Of a stretch of 64,000 nt of DNA, positions 42,859 through 51,932 are shown in pieces. The notes under the pieces were generated by a model. It searched no databases. It saw only the letters and a list, made by a program, of their open reading frames with translations, and had not been told where the DNA came from. Position numbers and translations under genes: made by a program. Source of the stretch: a bacterium (GTDB taxonomy: Bacteria; Sysuimicrobiota; Sysuimicrobiia; Sysuimicrobiales; Humicultoraceae); contig JAVHLI010000003.1 in assembly GCA_031082185.1 (NCBI GenBank), forward strand, positions 62,001-126,000, read 5' to 3'. Position 1 is the stretch's first letter. Each line of letters opens with the position of its first letter.

Positions 42859-43743
42859 CTAGATCCGCATCCGCGGGTCAAGCGCGTCCCGGATGGCATC
42901 GCCGAGCAGGTTGAACCCGAGCACGGTCAGCATGATGGCCAACCCGGGAAACATCACGCTGTGCGGCGCCAGGCGGATGTACTGCCGGGAGTTGCTCAGC
43001 ATCGAGCCCCACTCCGCGGCAGGCGGCTGGGCGCCGAGGCCCAGGAAGCCCAGGGCGGCCGCCGCGAGAATCGCCGTGGCGATCTGCAAGGTGGACTGAA
43101 CGATGACCACGGCCAGCGTGTTGGGCAGCACGTGGCGCCATATGATCCTCCCGCTGGTAGCCCCCACCGCCCGCGCCGCGTCCACGAACTCTTGCGATCG
43201 CAGCGAAAGGACCTGCCCGCGCACCAATCGCGCATAAACAGGGATTGACACGATCCCCACCGCCACCATGACCTGGACGAGTCCCACCCCCAGGATCGCA
43301 ACGAGCACGATCGCCAGCAGGATGCCCGGAAATGCCATCATGATGTCAATCAGGCGCTGCACCAGAAGATCCGGCAACCCGCCGAAGTAGCCGGAGATGG
43401 CGCCGACCGGAACGCCGATCCCCACGCCGATGGTAACGGCGATGACGCCGATCACCAGCGAGAGGCGGGCGCCGTAGATGATGCGGCTGAGCATGTCGCG
43501 CCCCAGTTCGTCCTGTCCCAGCAAGTGCCCTGGGCCCGGCCTCTTCAGGCCGGATTCGAGCTCGATCTCGTAAGGGTCGTACGGCGCCAGCACCGGCGCG
43601 AAGAGACCCGCGCTCAGGAACACGGACAGGAGCACCAAACCCACCAGGCCGGCCCGGTTGCGACGGAACTGCGTCCACACCATCCGAGCGCGTGACCGCG
43701 TTGGCCGCAGGGAGATCCTGGCAGGCGCAATCACATCAGTCAT
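42859..43743 (-). CDS. dppC: DppC/OppC-type ABC peptide/nickel permease
   Basis: A 294-residue inner-membrane permease with six helices. The OppC-specific N-terminus FRRNRAGLVGLVLLSVFL and the LGQDELGRDMLSRIIYGARLSL segment are present, with the EAA-like FVDAARAVGATSGRIIWRHVLPN loop for the ATPase. I chose the ATG at 43741-43743 because it overlaps dppB by 8 bp. No cognate ATPase gene is in the cluster. Confidence 0.93.
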   Translation of the reverse strand: MTDVIAPARISLRPTRSRARMVWTQFRRNRAGLVGLVLLSVFLSAGLFAPVLAPYDPYEIELESGLKRPGPGHLLGQDELGRDMLSRIIYGARLSLVIGVIAVTIGVGIGVPVGAISGYFGGLPDLLVQRLIDIMMAFPGILLAIVLVAILGVGLVQVMVAVGIVSIPVYARLVRGQVLSLRSQEFVDAARAVGATSGRIIWRHVLPNTLAVVIVQSTLQIATAILAAAALGFLGLGAQPPAAEWGSMLSNSRQYIRLAPHSVMFPGLAIMLTVLGFNLLGDAIRDALDPRMRI

Positions 43744-44656
43744 AGTGGATCCGCGGGTCCACGACCGCGTAGAGCACGTCAACCATGAGATTCACCATCA
43801 CGAACGCCATCGCGACCACCAGCACCGAGGCCTGCACTATGGGATAGTCGCGGGCCAAGATGCCTTCAACCAGCAGCCGGCCGATACCCGGCCACGCGAA
43901 CACCGTCTCCGTCAGGACTGCCCCGGAGAGCAGCGTGCCCATCTGTAGACCAACCACGGTGATGACCGGGATCAAGGCGTTGCGGAACGCGTGGCGGTTG
44001 ACGACGGCGGCCTCCGCCAGGCCTTTGGCGCGCGCCGTGCGAATGTAGTCGGACCGCAGCACCTCCAGCATGCTGGAGCGCGACATGCGGGCGATGATGG
44101 CGGCGGTTGACATGCCCAGAGTGATCGCCGGCAGCACAAGGTGCGCCATGCCGCCGGTCCCCACGGCGGGTAGCCATCCGAGCCAGACCGCGAAGATCAG
44201 GATCAGCATCAGGCCGGACCAGAACACCGGCATCGAGAGCCCGGCCAGCGCCACGAGCATGACCACCGTATCCATCCACGAGTAGGGACGGATGGCCGAG
44301 ATGATGCCCGCGGAAACCCCAACGACAATCGCTACGCACAGACCGGCCGTTGCCAGTCTGATGGTGTTGGGCAAACGCGCGGCGACCTCACCGGCCACCG
44401 GCGCCTTGGACCGCACCGAGCGCCCGAAGTCGCCGCGCAGCACGTTCCCGATGAATGTGGCGAACTGCCTCAGCAGCGGCCGGTCCAGGCCCATGTCCTT
44501 GCGGATCCCATCGACGATCTCCTGAGTCGCCGCTTCCCCGGCTATGATCCGCGCGGGATCCCCGGGAACAATCCGCACCATGGCGAACACCATGAACGCC
44601 ACGCCGAAGATGACGGGAATGGACAGCAGGAGTCGTTTGACGATGTACGCCCACAT
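43736..44656 (-). CDS. dppB: DppB/OppB-type ABC peptide/nickel permease
   Basis: A 306-residue permease. The N-terminal YIVKRLLLSIPVIFGVAFMVFAMVRIVPGDPA is the OppB signature. The EAA loop YIRTARAKGLAEAAVVNRHAFRNALIPVITV and the C-terminal DPRIHYD are also typical. The start site CTGCTGAAC is poor, so the start codon is less certain. It works with dppC and the binding protein. Confidence 0.94.
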   Translation of the reverse strand: MWAYIVKRLLLSIPVIFGVAFMVFAMVRIVPGDPARIIAGEAATQEIVDGIRKDMGLDRPLLRQFATFIGNVLRGDFGRSVRSKAPVAGEVAARLPNTIRLATAGLCVAIVVGVSAGIISAIRPYSWMDTVVMLVALAGLSMPVFWSGLMLILIFAVWLGWLPAVGTGGMAHLVLPAITLGMSTAAIIARMSRSSMLEVLRSDYIRTARAKGLAEAAVVNRHAFRNALIPVITVVGLQMGTLLSGAVLTETVFAWPGIGRLLVEGILARDYPIVQASVLVVAMAFVMVNLMVDVLYAVVDPRIHYD

Positions 44657-44675
44657 GTTCAGCAGCCATGAGAAG

Positions 44676-44694
44676 GGGAGGGCACAAACCTCCC
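44676..44694 (-). terminator. Intercistronic hairpin between the binding-protein gene and dppB
   Basis: GGGAGG (44689-44694, minus) pairs with CCTCCC (44676-44681) around a 7-nt loop in the 80-bp gap. Without a strong T-run it probably protects or attenuates transcript between the abundant binding protein and the permeases. Confidence 0.4.
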
Positions 44695-44736
44695 TCCCCC
44701 CTCGTCCTTCCTAATTACGCTTGTCGAGTCTCTTCG

Positions 44737-46296
44737 CTACCGCCGTATCCAGGCCTTGAACAACTCTATGCGCTCCGCGGGATGGACGACCACCCCCTGC
44801 GCGACGTGCCGTATGCCGGTCACCTGCGACTCGCTGTGCAGGAAGAGCCAGGGCGCGTCGTCCATGATGACCCGCATCGCCTCGGCGTAGATCTTGTTGC
44901 GATCCGCCTGGACGGTCGTCGTCCGGCCCCGATCGAGCAGCGAGTCAACGCGCTCGTTCTTGTAGAAGCTCCGGTTGGAGCCCGTCGGCACCCACTGCGA
45001 CGAGTGGAACAGGGCATAGAGGCCGTAGTCTGCGTCGCCGGTCACGGTGCCCCACCCGAGCATGTACATCTGGACGTCGTTCTCGGGTTGCGGCCGGTTG
45101 GTGAGGGCAAGGTAGGCCCCCCACTCCATTGTCCTAAGCTCGAGTTCGATGCCCGCGCGGCGCACGAGTCCCTGGATGCTGGCGGCTATCTCGGCGTCGC
45201 GTATGTACCGCCCGCTTGGGTGGTGGAACACGGCGCGCAGCGGACGGGCCCTGCTGTAGCCGGCCTCACGCAGCAGCGCCTCGGCCCGCTCCAGGTCCCA
45301 TTCATAGGTCATGATCTTGGAGTAGCCCTCAACGGCCGGGACGATAGGCGCATCGGAAACGCGGGCCGTTCCATACAGGGCACTGTTCACGATCGCCCGC
45401 TTGTTCACCGCGTGGTTCAGCGCCCGGCGGAGGCGTCCGTCGTTGAACGGCGGCCGCGTCACGTTGAAGCCTACGTAGATCGTGCGCAGGCTGTCGTCGA
45501 CCGAGACGGTGAAGTCCCGGGCGCCCTTCAACCGCTCAATCTCGCGCGGAGGTATGCGCACGGCCACGTGAATCGTGCCCGCTTCCAGGGCCGCCACGCG
45601 CGCGCCGTCATCGGGGATCACGCGGAACTGCACCTCGTCCAGAAACGCCTTCTCCCCCCAGAAGTCGTCGTTGCGGGTCATCACCACCCGATCGCCGCGC
45701 ACCCATTCCTTGAACTTGAAGGCGCCGGTTCCCACGGGCTGCCGGGCATAGTCGGCGCCCAGCCGCCGGACGGCGGTCGGGCTCTGCATGCCGACGGAGC
45801 TGTGGGTGAAGTGCGCCAGCAGCGGCGCGAACGGGGCATCGGTGACCAGACGGATCGTCGAGGAGTCAACCACTGTGACGCTCGTCACGCGGCTGATCAG
45901 AAACCGGAACGGCGCGCGGGTTGCAGGGTCGAGCATGCGATCGAGGTTGAACTTGGCCGCCTCGGCGTCAAACGGGGTCCCGTCGTGGAACCGAACGCCG
46001 GTGCGCAGCCGAACCGTCCATGTCCGACCGTCCGGGGATACGGTGTGCCCCAGGGCCAGCATCGGCACGATCTTGCCCTCGGGGGTCAACCTATAAAGGG
46101 ACTCGACCATGTGCTCCGATACGGTCGCGCTCGGGGAATCGGTAATCATGGGCGCGTCGAGTGTCACCGCGTCCACCCCGGATCCAACGATGAGCGTTCC
46201 ACCGCGCGTCGGGGTCACCGCCGGCGCCGCGGCCGCGGAGATTACGAGCGCGCCGGCAAGGGCAATGGCAGCTATCAAGGCCAGGACTCTTCGCAC
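44737..46296 (-). CDS. ABC transporter peptide-binding protein (SBP family 5)
   Basis: A 519-residue periplasmic substrate-binding protein with a Sec signal peptide (LALIAAIALAGALVISAAAA). The family-5 signature spans VSEHMVESLYRL..., and KFNLDRMLDP, TGAFKFKEWVRGDRVVM and FNDGRLRRALNHAVNKRAI are typical of DppA/OppA proteins. I used the GTG at 46294-46296 since GGAGGG is 10 nt upstream; a TTG frame 21 nt earlier would bury that site. Binds peptides or similar ligands for dppBC. Confidence 0.92.
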   Translation of the reverse strand: MRRVLALIAAIALAGALVISAAAAPAVTPTRGGTLIVGSGVDAVTLDAPMITDSPSATVSEHMVESLYRLTPEGKIVPMLALGHTVSPDGRTWTVRLRTGVRFHDGTPFDAEAAKFNLDRMLDPATRAPFRFLISRVTSVTVVDSSTIRLVTDAPFAPLLAHFTHSSVGMQSPTAVRRLGADYARQPVGTGAFKFKEWVRGDRVVMTRNDDFWGEKAFLDEVQFRVIPDDGARVAALEAGTIHVAVRIPPREIERLKGARDFTVSVDDSLRTIYVGFNVTRPPFNDGRLRRALNHAVNKRAIVNSALYGTARVSDAPIVPAVEGYSKIMTYEWDLERAEALLREAGYSRARPLRAVFHHPSGRYIRDAEIAASIQGLVRRAGIELELRTMEWGAYLALTNRPQPENDVQMYMLGWGTVTGDADYGLYALFHSSQWVPTGSNRSFYKNERVDSLLDRGRTTTVQADRNKIYAEAMRVIMDDAPWLFLHSESQVTGIRHVAQGVVVHPAERIELFKAWIRR

Positions 46297-46392
46297 GCGA
46301 TCTGATCCCTCCTTCAATTCGGGAGTATCCTATCTCTTCAGTGTGGAGCAGATGCTTCCTGCGTTGGCTCGTCGGCACCTTGAATTCTTATT

Positions 46393-46905
46393 CTAAGGCA
46401 ATCGCCGGATCGCGGCAAGTACTCCGGATGCCGCCAGTGTGACAACCGCCCCGGCCAGCGTCACACCCACCGCGATCGCAACCCACGCGCGGATCCTGTT
46501 CACGCCCAGCAGCCATGCCAGCAAAGTGCCTGAATAGGCTCCGGTGCCCGGGAGCGGCACGGCGACAAACAGCGCCAGGCCCAGGAGTTCATACCGCTCG
46601 ACGAACCCGGCACCCCTTGCCCGCACCCGCACTACCGCCCGTCGAACCGGAGCAAAGCGCGAAAACCATCGGTCATAGAACAACTCGAGCGCGTAGTACC
46701 CGGGAACGATGATGGCGCAGTTGGCCGCCACAGCAATCGCCATGACCGCCAGGGGATGCAGTCCCAGCGCGATCCCAAGCGGGATGGACCCACGCAACTC
46801 GATCCACGGAACAAACGTGAGGGCCACCACCCCCAACGCCTGCTCAAACGCGCTCAGGCCGTCCAGCCAGTGCCTCACCTGAAAGAGCACGCCAGCGTGA
46901 TTCAC
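46393..46905 (-). CDS. Small multidrug export-like membrane protein (PF06695)
   Basis: A 170-residue protein with about four to five membrane helices. The family block FVPWIELRGSIPLGIALGLHPLAVMA and the later VAVPLPGTGAYSGTLLAWLLG identify it. Despite the family name, transport has not been shown for most members. GTG start inside the GGDEF stop (GTGA). Confidence 0.88.
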   Translation of the reverse strand: MNHAGVLFQVRHWLDGLSAFEQALGVVALTFVPWIELRGSIPLGIALGLHPLAVMAIAVAANCAIIVPGYYALELFYDRWFSRFAPVRRAVVRVRARGAGFVERYELLGLALFVAVPLPGTGAYSGTLLAWLLGVNRIRAWVAIAVGVTLAGAVVTLAASGVLAAIRRLP

Positions 46906-48134
46906 CCGCGCCGGCGCCCGCGGGCGCCGTACATGGCGGTATCCGCGCAGTGGACAAGCGTGTCGGCATCCGTGCCGTCTTCTGGAGCCACGGCAATGCC
47001 CGCGTCCAGGTCAACAAACAGGCGCTTGGTTCCAACCAGGAAGGGGGTCTGGGCCATGAGTGTCTCGAGACGAGCCGCGGCGGCCTCGGCACTCGGGCGC
47101 GCGGTCCGAGGCATGATGATGGCGAACTCGTCCCCACCGTACCGGAAAACCAGATCGCCGGGGCGCACCGCGCCGTCCAGCAGCCGGGCAAACTGCTGGA
47201 GGACCACGTCGCCAGCCAGGTGGCCGTAGGCGTCGTTGATGGCCTTGAACCCGCCCAAGTCGAGCAGCAACAGACTGAATGGCGTGGCATCGCGGGATTC
47301 TCGTTTGAACTCTTCTTCCAGGCGAACCCGGAAGTGCCGCCGGTTGTACAGCCCGGTGAGCGGATCGGTAATGGACAGGCGCTCGACGGCCACAAGGGCC
47401 TCCTCGAGCCGGCGGTTGGTGTCCACGTGGCGCTCGCCTGCTGCACGGGCTTCATAGTTACCCTTGAGCGCGACGCTCGCCAGCAGCCACGACGCAAATC
47501 CCAGCAACGCGCCGGCTTCGCCGAACGAATCGAACAGGAGCACAATGACTATTCCTGCCAGCACCATGCTGGCCGACAGTACCATGATGCGGAGGACGAA
47601 TCTAGTGGCTATCGGCAGCGCGCCGATGTGTTGCACCACCCGTCCGGATATGACTAACACCGTGTTGCCCAGGACGTATATACCACCGGCGAGTATCAAT
47701 CTGGCCAACATTCCCGTGGTCAACCCCCCGGCTACCAGCGGGGCAACCGAGGCCGCCAGGAGCAGGCTACAGTCGACGTTCCCCAGATCGTAGGCGGCGC
47801 GCCAGACCGGCCGCCCTGCGCGAATCCAGAAGACCAGCAGCCCCAGCAGGCTCATAAACACAGCGGCTTCCCAACCGAACAGGAACAGGGCGGCAAGCGA
47901 GATGCCACCCAGCGGGTGATACGTGATGCCCATCGGCAGCGGGAAGACGATCATCCCTGAGAACAGTGCCACGGTGCCGAAGAGCAGCCACACATGCCAC
48001 GGAAGATCGGGAAGGCGCAGCAGCGCTGCTGCCACGATTGCCAGACCGACAGCTCCGACCACGCCGGACAGCCAGCGGTATCGTAGCGGTAGGCTTTGGG
48101 TACTCGCGTTGTTCGCACTCATGGGCTGCTCCAT
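46902..48134 (-). CDS. Membrane diguanylate cyclase (GGDEF)
   Basis: A 410-residue protein that should make cyclic di-GMP. Residues 20-230 are a multi-helix membrane sensor (MASE-like, about seven helices). The C-terminal GGDEF domain (about 250-405) has ITDPLTGLYNRRHFRVRLEEE and the intact active-site YGGDEFAIIMP. No EAL domain is present. I chose the ATG at 48132-48134 because GAGGAG precedes it. Confidence 0.92.
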   Translation of the reverse strand: MEQPMSANNASTQSLPLRYRWLSGVVGAVGLAIVAAALLRLPDLPWHVWLLFGTVALFSGMIVFPLPMGITYHPLGGISLAALFLFGWEAAVFMSLLGLLVFWIRAGRPVWRAAYDLGNVDCSLLLAASVAPLVAGGLTTGMLARLILAGGIYVLGNTVLVISGRVVQHIGALPIATRFVLRIMVLSASMVLAGIVIVLLFDSFGEAGALLGFASWLLASVALKGNYEARAAGERHVDTNRRLEEALVAVERLSITDPLTGLYNRRHFRVRLEEEFKRESRDATPFSLLLLDLGGFKAINDAYGHLAGDVVLQQFARLLDGAVRPGDLVFRYGGDEFAIIMPRTARPSAEAAAARLETLMAQTPFLVGTKRLFVDLDAGIAVAPEDGTDADTLVHCADTAMYGARGRRRG

Positions 48135-48147
48135 GGACGCTCCTCTG

Positions 48148-49509
48148 CTACCCTCCGAACTCGTGGAAGAAGCGGATCGTCGTTTCAATTCCCTGCCTGA
48201 AGTTAACCAGGGCGAACTTCTCGTTCGGCGCGTGCAGGTTGTCGTCGGGCAGTCCGAAGCCCATCAGGACCGTGGAAACTTTCAGGACCCGGTCGAAGGC
48301 GGAAACCACCGGAATGCTGCCCCCGCTCCGCACATAGACCGGGGGCACGCCAAAGACCGCCTCCAGTGATCGTGCCGCCGCACGCACCGGCGGTGCGTCG
48401 GGAGACACCACAACGGGCGGCGTCGAGGCGAGATGACGCACTTCCACGCGCACCCCGGGCGGCGCCTGGCGGCGCACGAACCTTTCCAGTTGCTTGAAGA
48501 TCCGCTCCGGACTCTGGTCCGGCACCAGCCGCATGCTCACCTTGGCCGTCGCACAGGACGGGATCACGGTCTTCATGCCGGCGCCGGTGAACCCGCCGGC
48601 GATGCCGTGCACGTCAAGCGTCGGCCGGGCCCACAAGCGCTCCAGAATAGGGTAGCCCTCTTCGCCCGGAGCCACGGCCGTTCCGATCTCGTTGCAGAAC
48701 GCGGCCTCGTCGAAGTGAAGCCGGGCCCAGGCAGACCGTTCGGCTTCGTCCGGCAGCCGGACCCGTCCATAGTATCCGGGAATCCGCACGCGGCCCCGCC
48801 GGTCCTTGAGCGCGGCCAGGATCTGCGTCAGAGCTCCGACGGCGTTGGGCGCCGCGCCGCCGTACTGGCCTGAGTGGAGGTCACAGCGGGCACCGCTGAC
48901 CTCGATCTCGGTGTAGAGCATTCCGCGCAGCCCGGTGGTAAGCGTGGGCAACCCGGGCGCGAACAGCGTGCCGTCGCTGACCAGGGCGGCGTCGGCGGCC
49001 AGGGCTCTACGGTGCCGTGGGACATAGGTGGCCAGGGATGGGCTGCCGATCTCCTCCTCGCCCTCCAGCAAGAACTTCACGTTGACCGGCAGCGAGCCCG
49101 CGGTGCGCAGGATCGCCTCCACCGCCTTGACGTGCGTGAACAACTGCCCCTTGTCGTCGGACGCACCGCGCGCGTAGAGCGAACCCTGCTCAACCGTGGG
49201 CTCAAACGGCGGGGAGTTCCAGAGGCTCAACGGATCAGGCGGCTGCACGTCGAAGTGGCCGTAGCACAGAACCGTCGGCCGGCCCGGCGCGCCCAGCCAG
49301 TCGGCCCGCACGATGGGGTGGCGGTCGGTGGACTCGACCCGGCTGCGAAATCCGAGTCGCTCCAGGTGCCCGGCGATCCATGCTGCGGCGTGGGCGACGT
49401 CCGCGCCCCGCTCGGGTGTGGTGCTCACGCTGGGAATCCGGAGGAACTCGATCAGCTCAGAGAGGAACCGACCGTCCTGCTCTCGGGCGTAGGCGACTGC
49501 CTGGTCCAT
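48148..49509 (-). CDS. M20-family dipeptidase/metallopeptidase
   Basis: A 453-residue cytoplasmic zinc dipeptidase. Metal and catalytic motifs are GHFDVQPPDP, RGASDDKGQLF and LEGEEEIGSP, and the dimerisation domain contains DLHSGQYGGAAPNAVG. GGAG precedes the ATG at 49509. It follows a second M20 gene by 60 bp on the same strand. Together they suggest peptide use fed by the upstream peptide transporter. Confidence 0.93.
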   Translation of the reverse strand: MDQAVAYAREQDGRFLSELIEFLRIPSVSTTPERGADVAHAAAWIAGHLERLGFRSRVESTDRHPIVRADWLGAPGRPTVLCYGHFDVQPPDPLSLWNSPPFEPTVEQGSLYARGASDDKGQLFTHVKAVEAILRTAGSLPVNVKFLLEGEEEIGSPSLATYVPRHRRALAADAALVSDGTLFAPGLPTLTTGLRGMLYTEIEVSGARCDLHSGQYGGAAPNAVGALTQILAALKDRRGRVRIPGYYGRVRLPDEAERSAWARLHFDEAAFCNEIGTAVAPGEEGYPILERLWARPTLDVHGIAGGFTGAGMKTVIPSCATAKVSMRLVPDQSPERIFKQLERFVRRQAPPGVRVEVRHLASTPPVVVSPDAPPVRAAARSLEAVFGVPPVYVRSGGSIPVVSAFDRVLKVSTVLMGFGLPDDNLHAPNEKFALVNFRQGIETTIRFFHEFGG

Positions 49510-49569
49510 GGCCCAACTCCTTCGACGGAGTCCGGCGCGGTCCTCTGGGCGGCGGCCCGGCGGCCCGGC

Positions 49570-50745
49570 CTACTCGAGCAGCCTTAAAGCCGCTCCACCC
49601 AGGACCTTCGCGCCGATGACCAGCGCCTCCTCGTCGAAATCGAACCGGGGATTGTGGTGCGCCGCATCCAGACCGCGATCGCGGTTGTGGGACCCGACCG
49701 CGAAATAGCACCCAGGGGCGCGCTGGAGGAAGTAGGCCACGTCGTCGCTGCCGGTCGTAGGTTTCAGGTCCACCACCCGCTCGCCGGCGACGACCGCTAC
49801 GGCCACGTCCCGCACGACGGCCGTTACCGCCGCGTCGTTGACCACCGGTGGGCACCCGAACCGGTTGGTCACCTTTGCCCCGCAGCGAACCGCCCCTGCC
49901 ACGCCGACCACGATCTCCTCGACGCGACGCAACGTGCGCTCGCGAATCTCCCCGGTGAACGCCCTGACGGTCCCGCGCATCTCCACGCGATCGGGTATGA
50001 TGTTGAACGCCGTGCCAGCGTGGACCGTACCGATTGTCACGACGGCCGCATCGAGTGGGGCCGTCTCGCGGCTGACGATGGTCTGGAGGGCGGTGACGAC
50101 GTGGGCGGCGGCCACGATCGGGTCAACCGCTCGGTGGGGAATGGCGCCGTGCCCGCCCCGCCCCTCGATGGAGATCATGATCTCATCCACCGAGCCGAAG
50201 ACCGGGCCGGGACTCAATGCCACGGTTCCAACGGGCAGGTCGTTCCATATATGGAGCCCCACGACGGCGTCCACGGGCGGGGCGTCCATCACACCCGCCT
50301 CGATCATCGGCAGCGCGCCCGAGGTGATCTCCTCTGCGGGCTGGAAGGCGAAGACCAGTGTGCCTGCCATCTCAGCCCGGCGTTCGGAAAGAAGCTCCGC
50401 CAGGACCACCGCGATCGCGGTATGGCCGTCGTGCCCGCAGGCGTGCATGCAGCCCGGGATCTGGCTCCGGTACGGCACCTCGCCCGCCTCCTGAATGGGC
50501 AGGGCATCCATGTCCGCGCGAACGAGTACGGTGCGCCCGGGCCTGCCCCCACGCAGGACTCCGACAACGCCGGTTTGGGCCACCCCGGTTCGAACCTCCA
50601 GTCCGGCGGCCCGCAGCCGGGCCTCCACGATCCCTGCGGTCCTTTCTTCATGGAAGGCAAGCTCAGGGTGGACGTGCAGGTCGCGCCGTAGTGCAATGAG
50701 TCCCTCGCGGCGGGCTTCAATGATATCGAACAGGCGTTCGGTCAT
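49570..50745 (-). CDS. M20D amidohydrolase (N-acyl amino acid/IAA-amino acid hydrolase-like)
   Basis: A 391-residue enzyme that hydrolyses N-acyl amino acids or similar amides. The Cys ligand motif MHACGHDGHTAIA, FQPAEEITSGA and GRGGHGAIPHRAVDP are typical of M20D. The perfect AGGAGGT before ATG 50743-50745 fixes the start; a longer frame is rejected. It is divergent from the OCD-like gene. Confidence 0.94.
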   Translation of the reverse strand: MTERLFDIIEARREGLIALRRDLHVHPELAFHEERTAGIVEARLRAAGLEVRTGVAQTGVVGVLRGGRPGRTVLVRADMDALPIQEAGEVPYRSQIPGCMHACGHDGHTAIAVVLAELLSERRAEMAGTLVFAFQPAEEITSGALPMIEAGVMDAPPVDAVVGLHIWNDLPVGTVALSPGPVFGSVDEIMISIEGRGGHGAIPHRAVDPIVAAAHVVTALQTIVSRETAPLDAAVVTIGTVHAGTAFNIIPDRVEMRGTVRAFTGEIRERTLRRVEEIVVGVAGAVRCGAKVTNRFGCPPVVNDAAVTAVVRDVAVAVVAGERVVDLKPTTGSDDVAYFLQRAPGCYFAVGSHNRDRGLDAAHHNPRFDFDEEALVIGAKVLGGAALRLLE

Positions 50746-50774
50746 GGTATACCTCCTGCGTTCATAGTTCGCCT

Positions 50775-50790
50775 GGGCTTGAGTAAGCCC
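50775..50790. promoter_or_regulatory. Inverted repeat in the amidohydrolase/OCD divergent region
   Basis: GGGCTT (50775-50780) and AAGCCC (50785-50790) form a perfect 6-bp inverted repeat around GAGT, 30 bp from the amidohydrolase start. It may be an operator or leader hairpin in the 168-bp divergent gap, which holds no gene. Confidence 0.35.
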
Positions 50791-50913
50791 TTCGCCACAA
50801 ACGACGGCCGCGCCGTGGATTGTGCCCGTCCGCTGGAGGAAGGCCCACCAAGACTGGGGAACCTCATTGGAACGACGGTGCTTTCCGGCCGAACCAGGCC
50901 GCCGGGAGAGACG

Positions 50914-51894
50914 ATGGCGCTGCTGCTCCGCGAAAGCGATGTGGGCCTGCTTCTCACCATGGACGATGTGATCGCTGCCGTCGAGGGCGGGTTTCGTTTC
51001 CTGGGTTCGGGCACGGGCTTCAACCAACCCCGGAGCAGGTCGGTGACGCCGTCAGGCACGCTGCACGTGATGCACGCTTCCGCACCCACTCTCGGCTTCA
51101 TGGGCATCAAGTCCTACGCCTCCACTCCCCGCGGATCGCGGTTCATCGCGGTGCTCTACAGGTTCGAGGACGGCGCGCCAGTGCTGATCGCTGAGGCCGA
51201 TCGCCTTGGACAGATGCGGACCGGCGCTGCCAGCGGGGTAGCCACCAAGTATCTGGCGCGTGAGGGCGCGGGCACGCTCGGTATCATCGGCAGCGGGTGG
51301 CAGGCCCGTAGCCAGGTGGCGGCCGTGGCGCGCATCCGGCCGGTAGCGCTGGTGAAGGTGTACGGCCGATCGGAAGAGCGGCGGGAGGCATTTGCGGCTG
51401 AGATGGCGGCGGAGCTGGGGGCCGAGGTGGTGGCCGTCGCGAGCGCCCAGGAGGCGGTGGAGGGTTCGGAGATCGTTGTCACCGCCACCTCCGCGAAGGA
51501 ACCGGTGCTCCAGGGGGTTTGGCTGCGGCCCGGCGTGCACGTCAATGCCGTCGGTGCCAACGCGGCGGCGCGGCGGGAACTAGACGCAGAGGCCGTCCGC
51601 CGCAGCGACCTGATTGTCGTGGACTCCCTGGAACAGGCGCGCATCGAGTGCGGCGATCTCATCGCCCCTGCTGCGGATGGGGAGGCGGTCTGGGAGCGGG
51701 TGACGGAACTGGGAAGCATCGTGACCGGGGCCAGCCCCGGGAGGAGCCGGCCGGAACAGATCACCCTTTTTGAGTCCCAGGGCATTGCCATGGAAGATGT
51801 GGTAACGATGGAGCTGCTGTACCGCCGTGCCGCTGAGTCCGGGGTGGGAGAGGAGATACCCCTCTCGGGCCTTCGTGCCAGGCCAGGACGCTAG
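50914..51894 (+). CDS. Ornithine cyclodeaminase / mu-crystallin family dehydrogenase
   Basis: A 326-residue NAD(P)-binding enzyme. The start LLRESDVGLLLTMDDVIAAVE, the substrate-binding MHASAPTLGFMGIKSY, LIAEADRLGQMRTGAASGVATKYL and the Rossmann motif GIIGSGWQA match the OCD/alanine-dehydrogenase family. It may convert ornithine to proline or reduce an imino acid. GGGAGA precedes ATG 50914; an upstream start is possible but unlikely. The family does not allow a firm substrate. Confidence 0.9.
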   Translation: MALLLRESDVGLLLTMDDVIAAVEGGFRFLGSGTGFNQPRSRSVTPSGTLHVMHASAPTLGFMGIKSYASTPRGSRFIAVLYRFEDGAPVLIAEADRLGQMRTGAASGVATKYLAREGAGTLGIIGSGWQARSQVAAVARIRPVALVKVYGRSEERREAFAAEMAAELGAEVVAVASAQEAVEGSEIVVTATSAKEPVLQGVWLRPGVHVNAVGANAAARRELDAEAVRRSDLIVVDSLEQARIECGDLIAPAADGEAVWERVTELGSIVTGASPGRSRPEQITLFESQGIAMEDVVTMELLYRRAAESGVGEEIPLSGLRARPGR

Positions 51895-51932
51895 GTTGGC
51901 AGTTGACTGGTAGTTAACAAAGGAGGAGAGCC

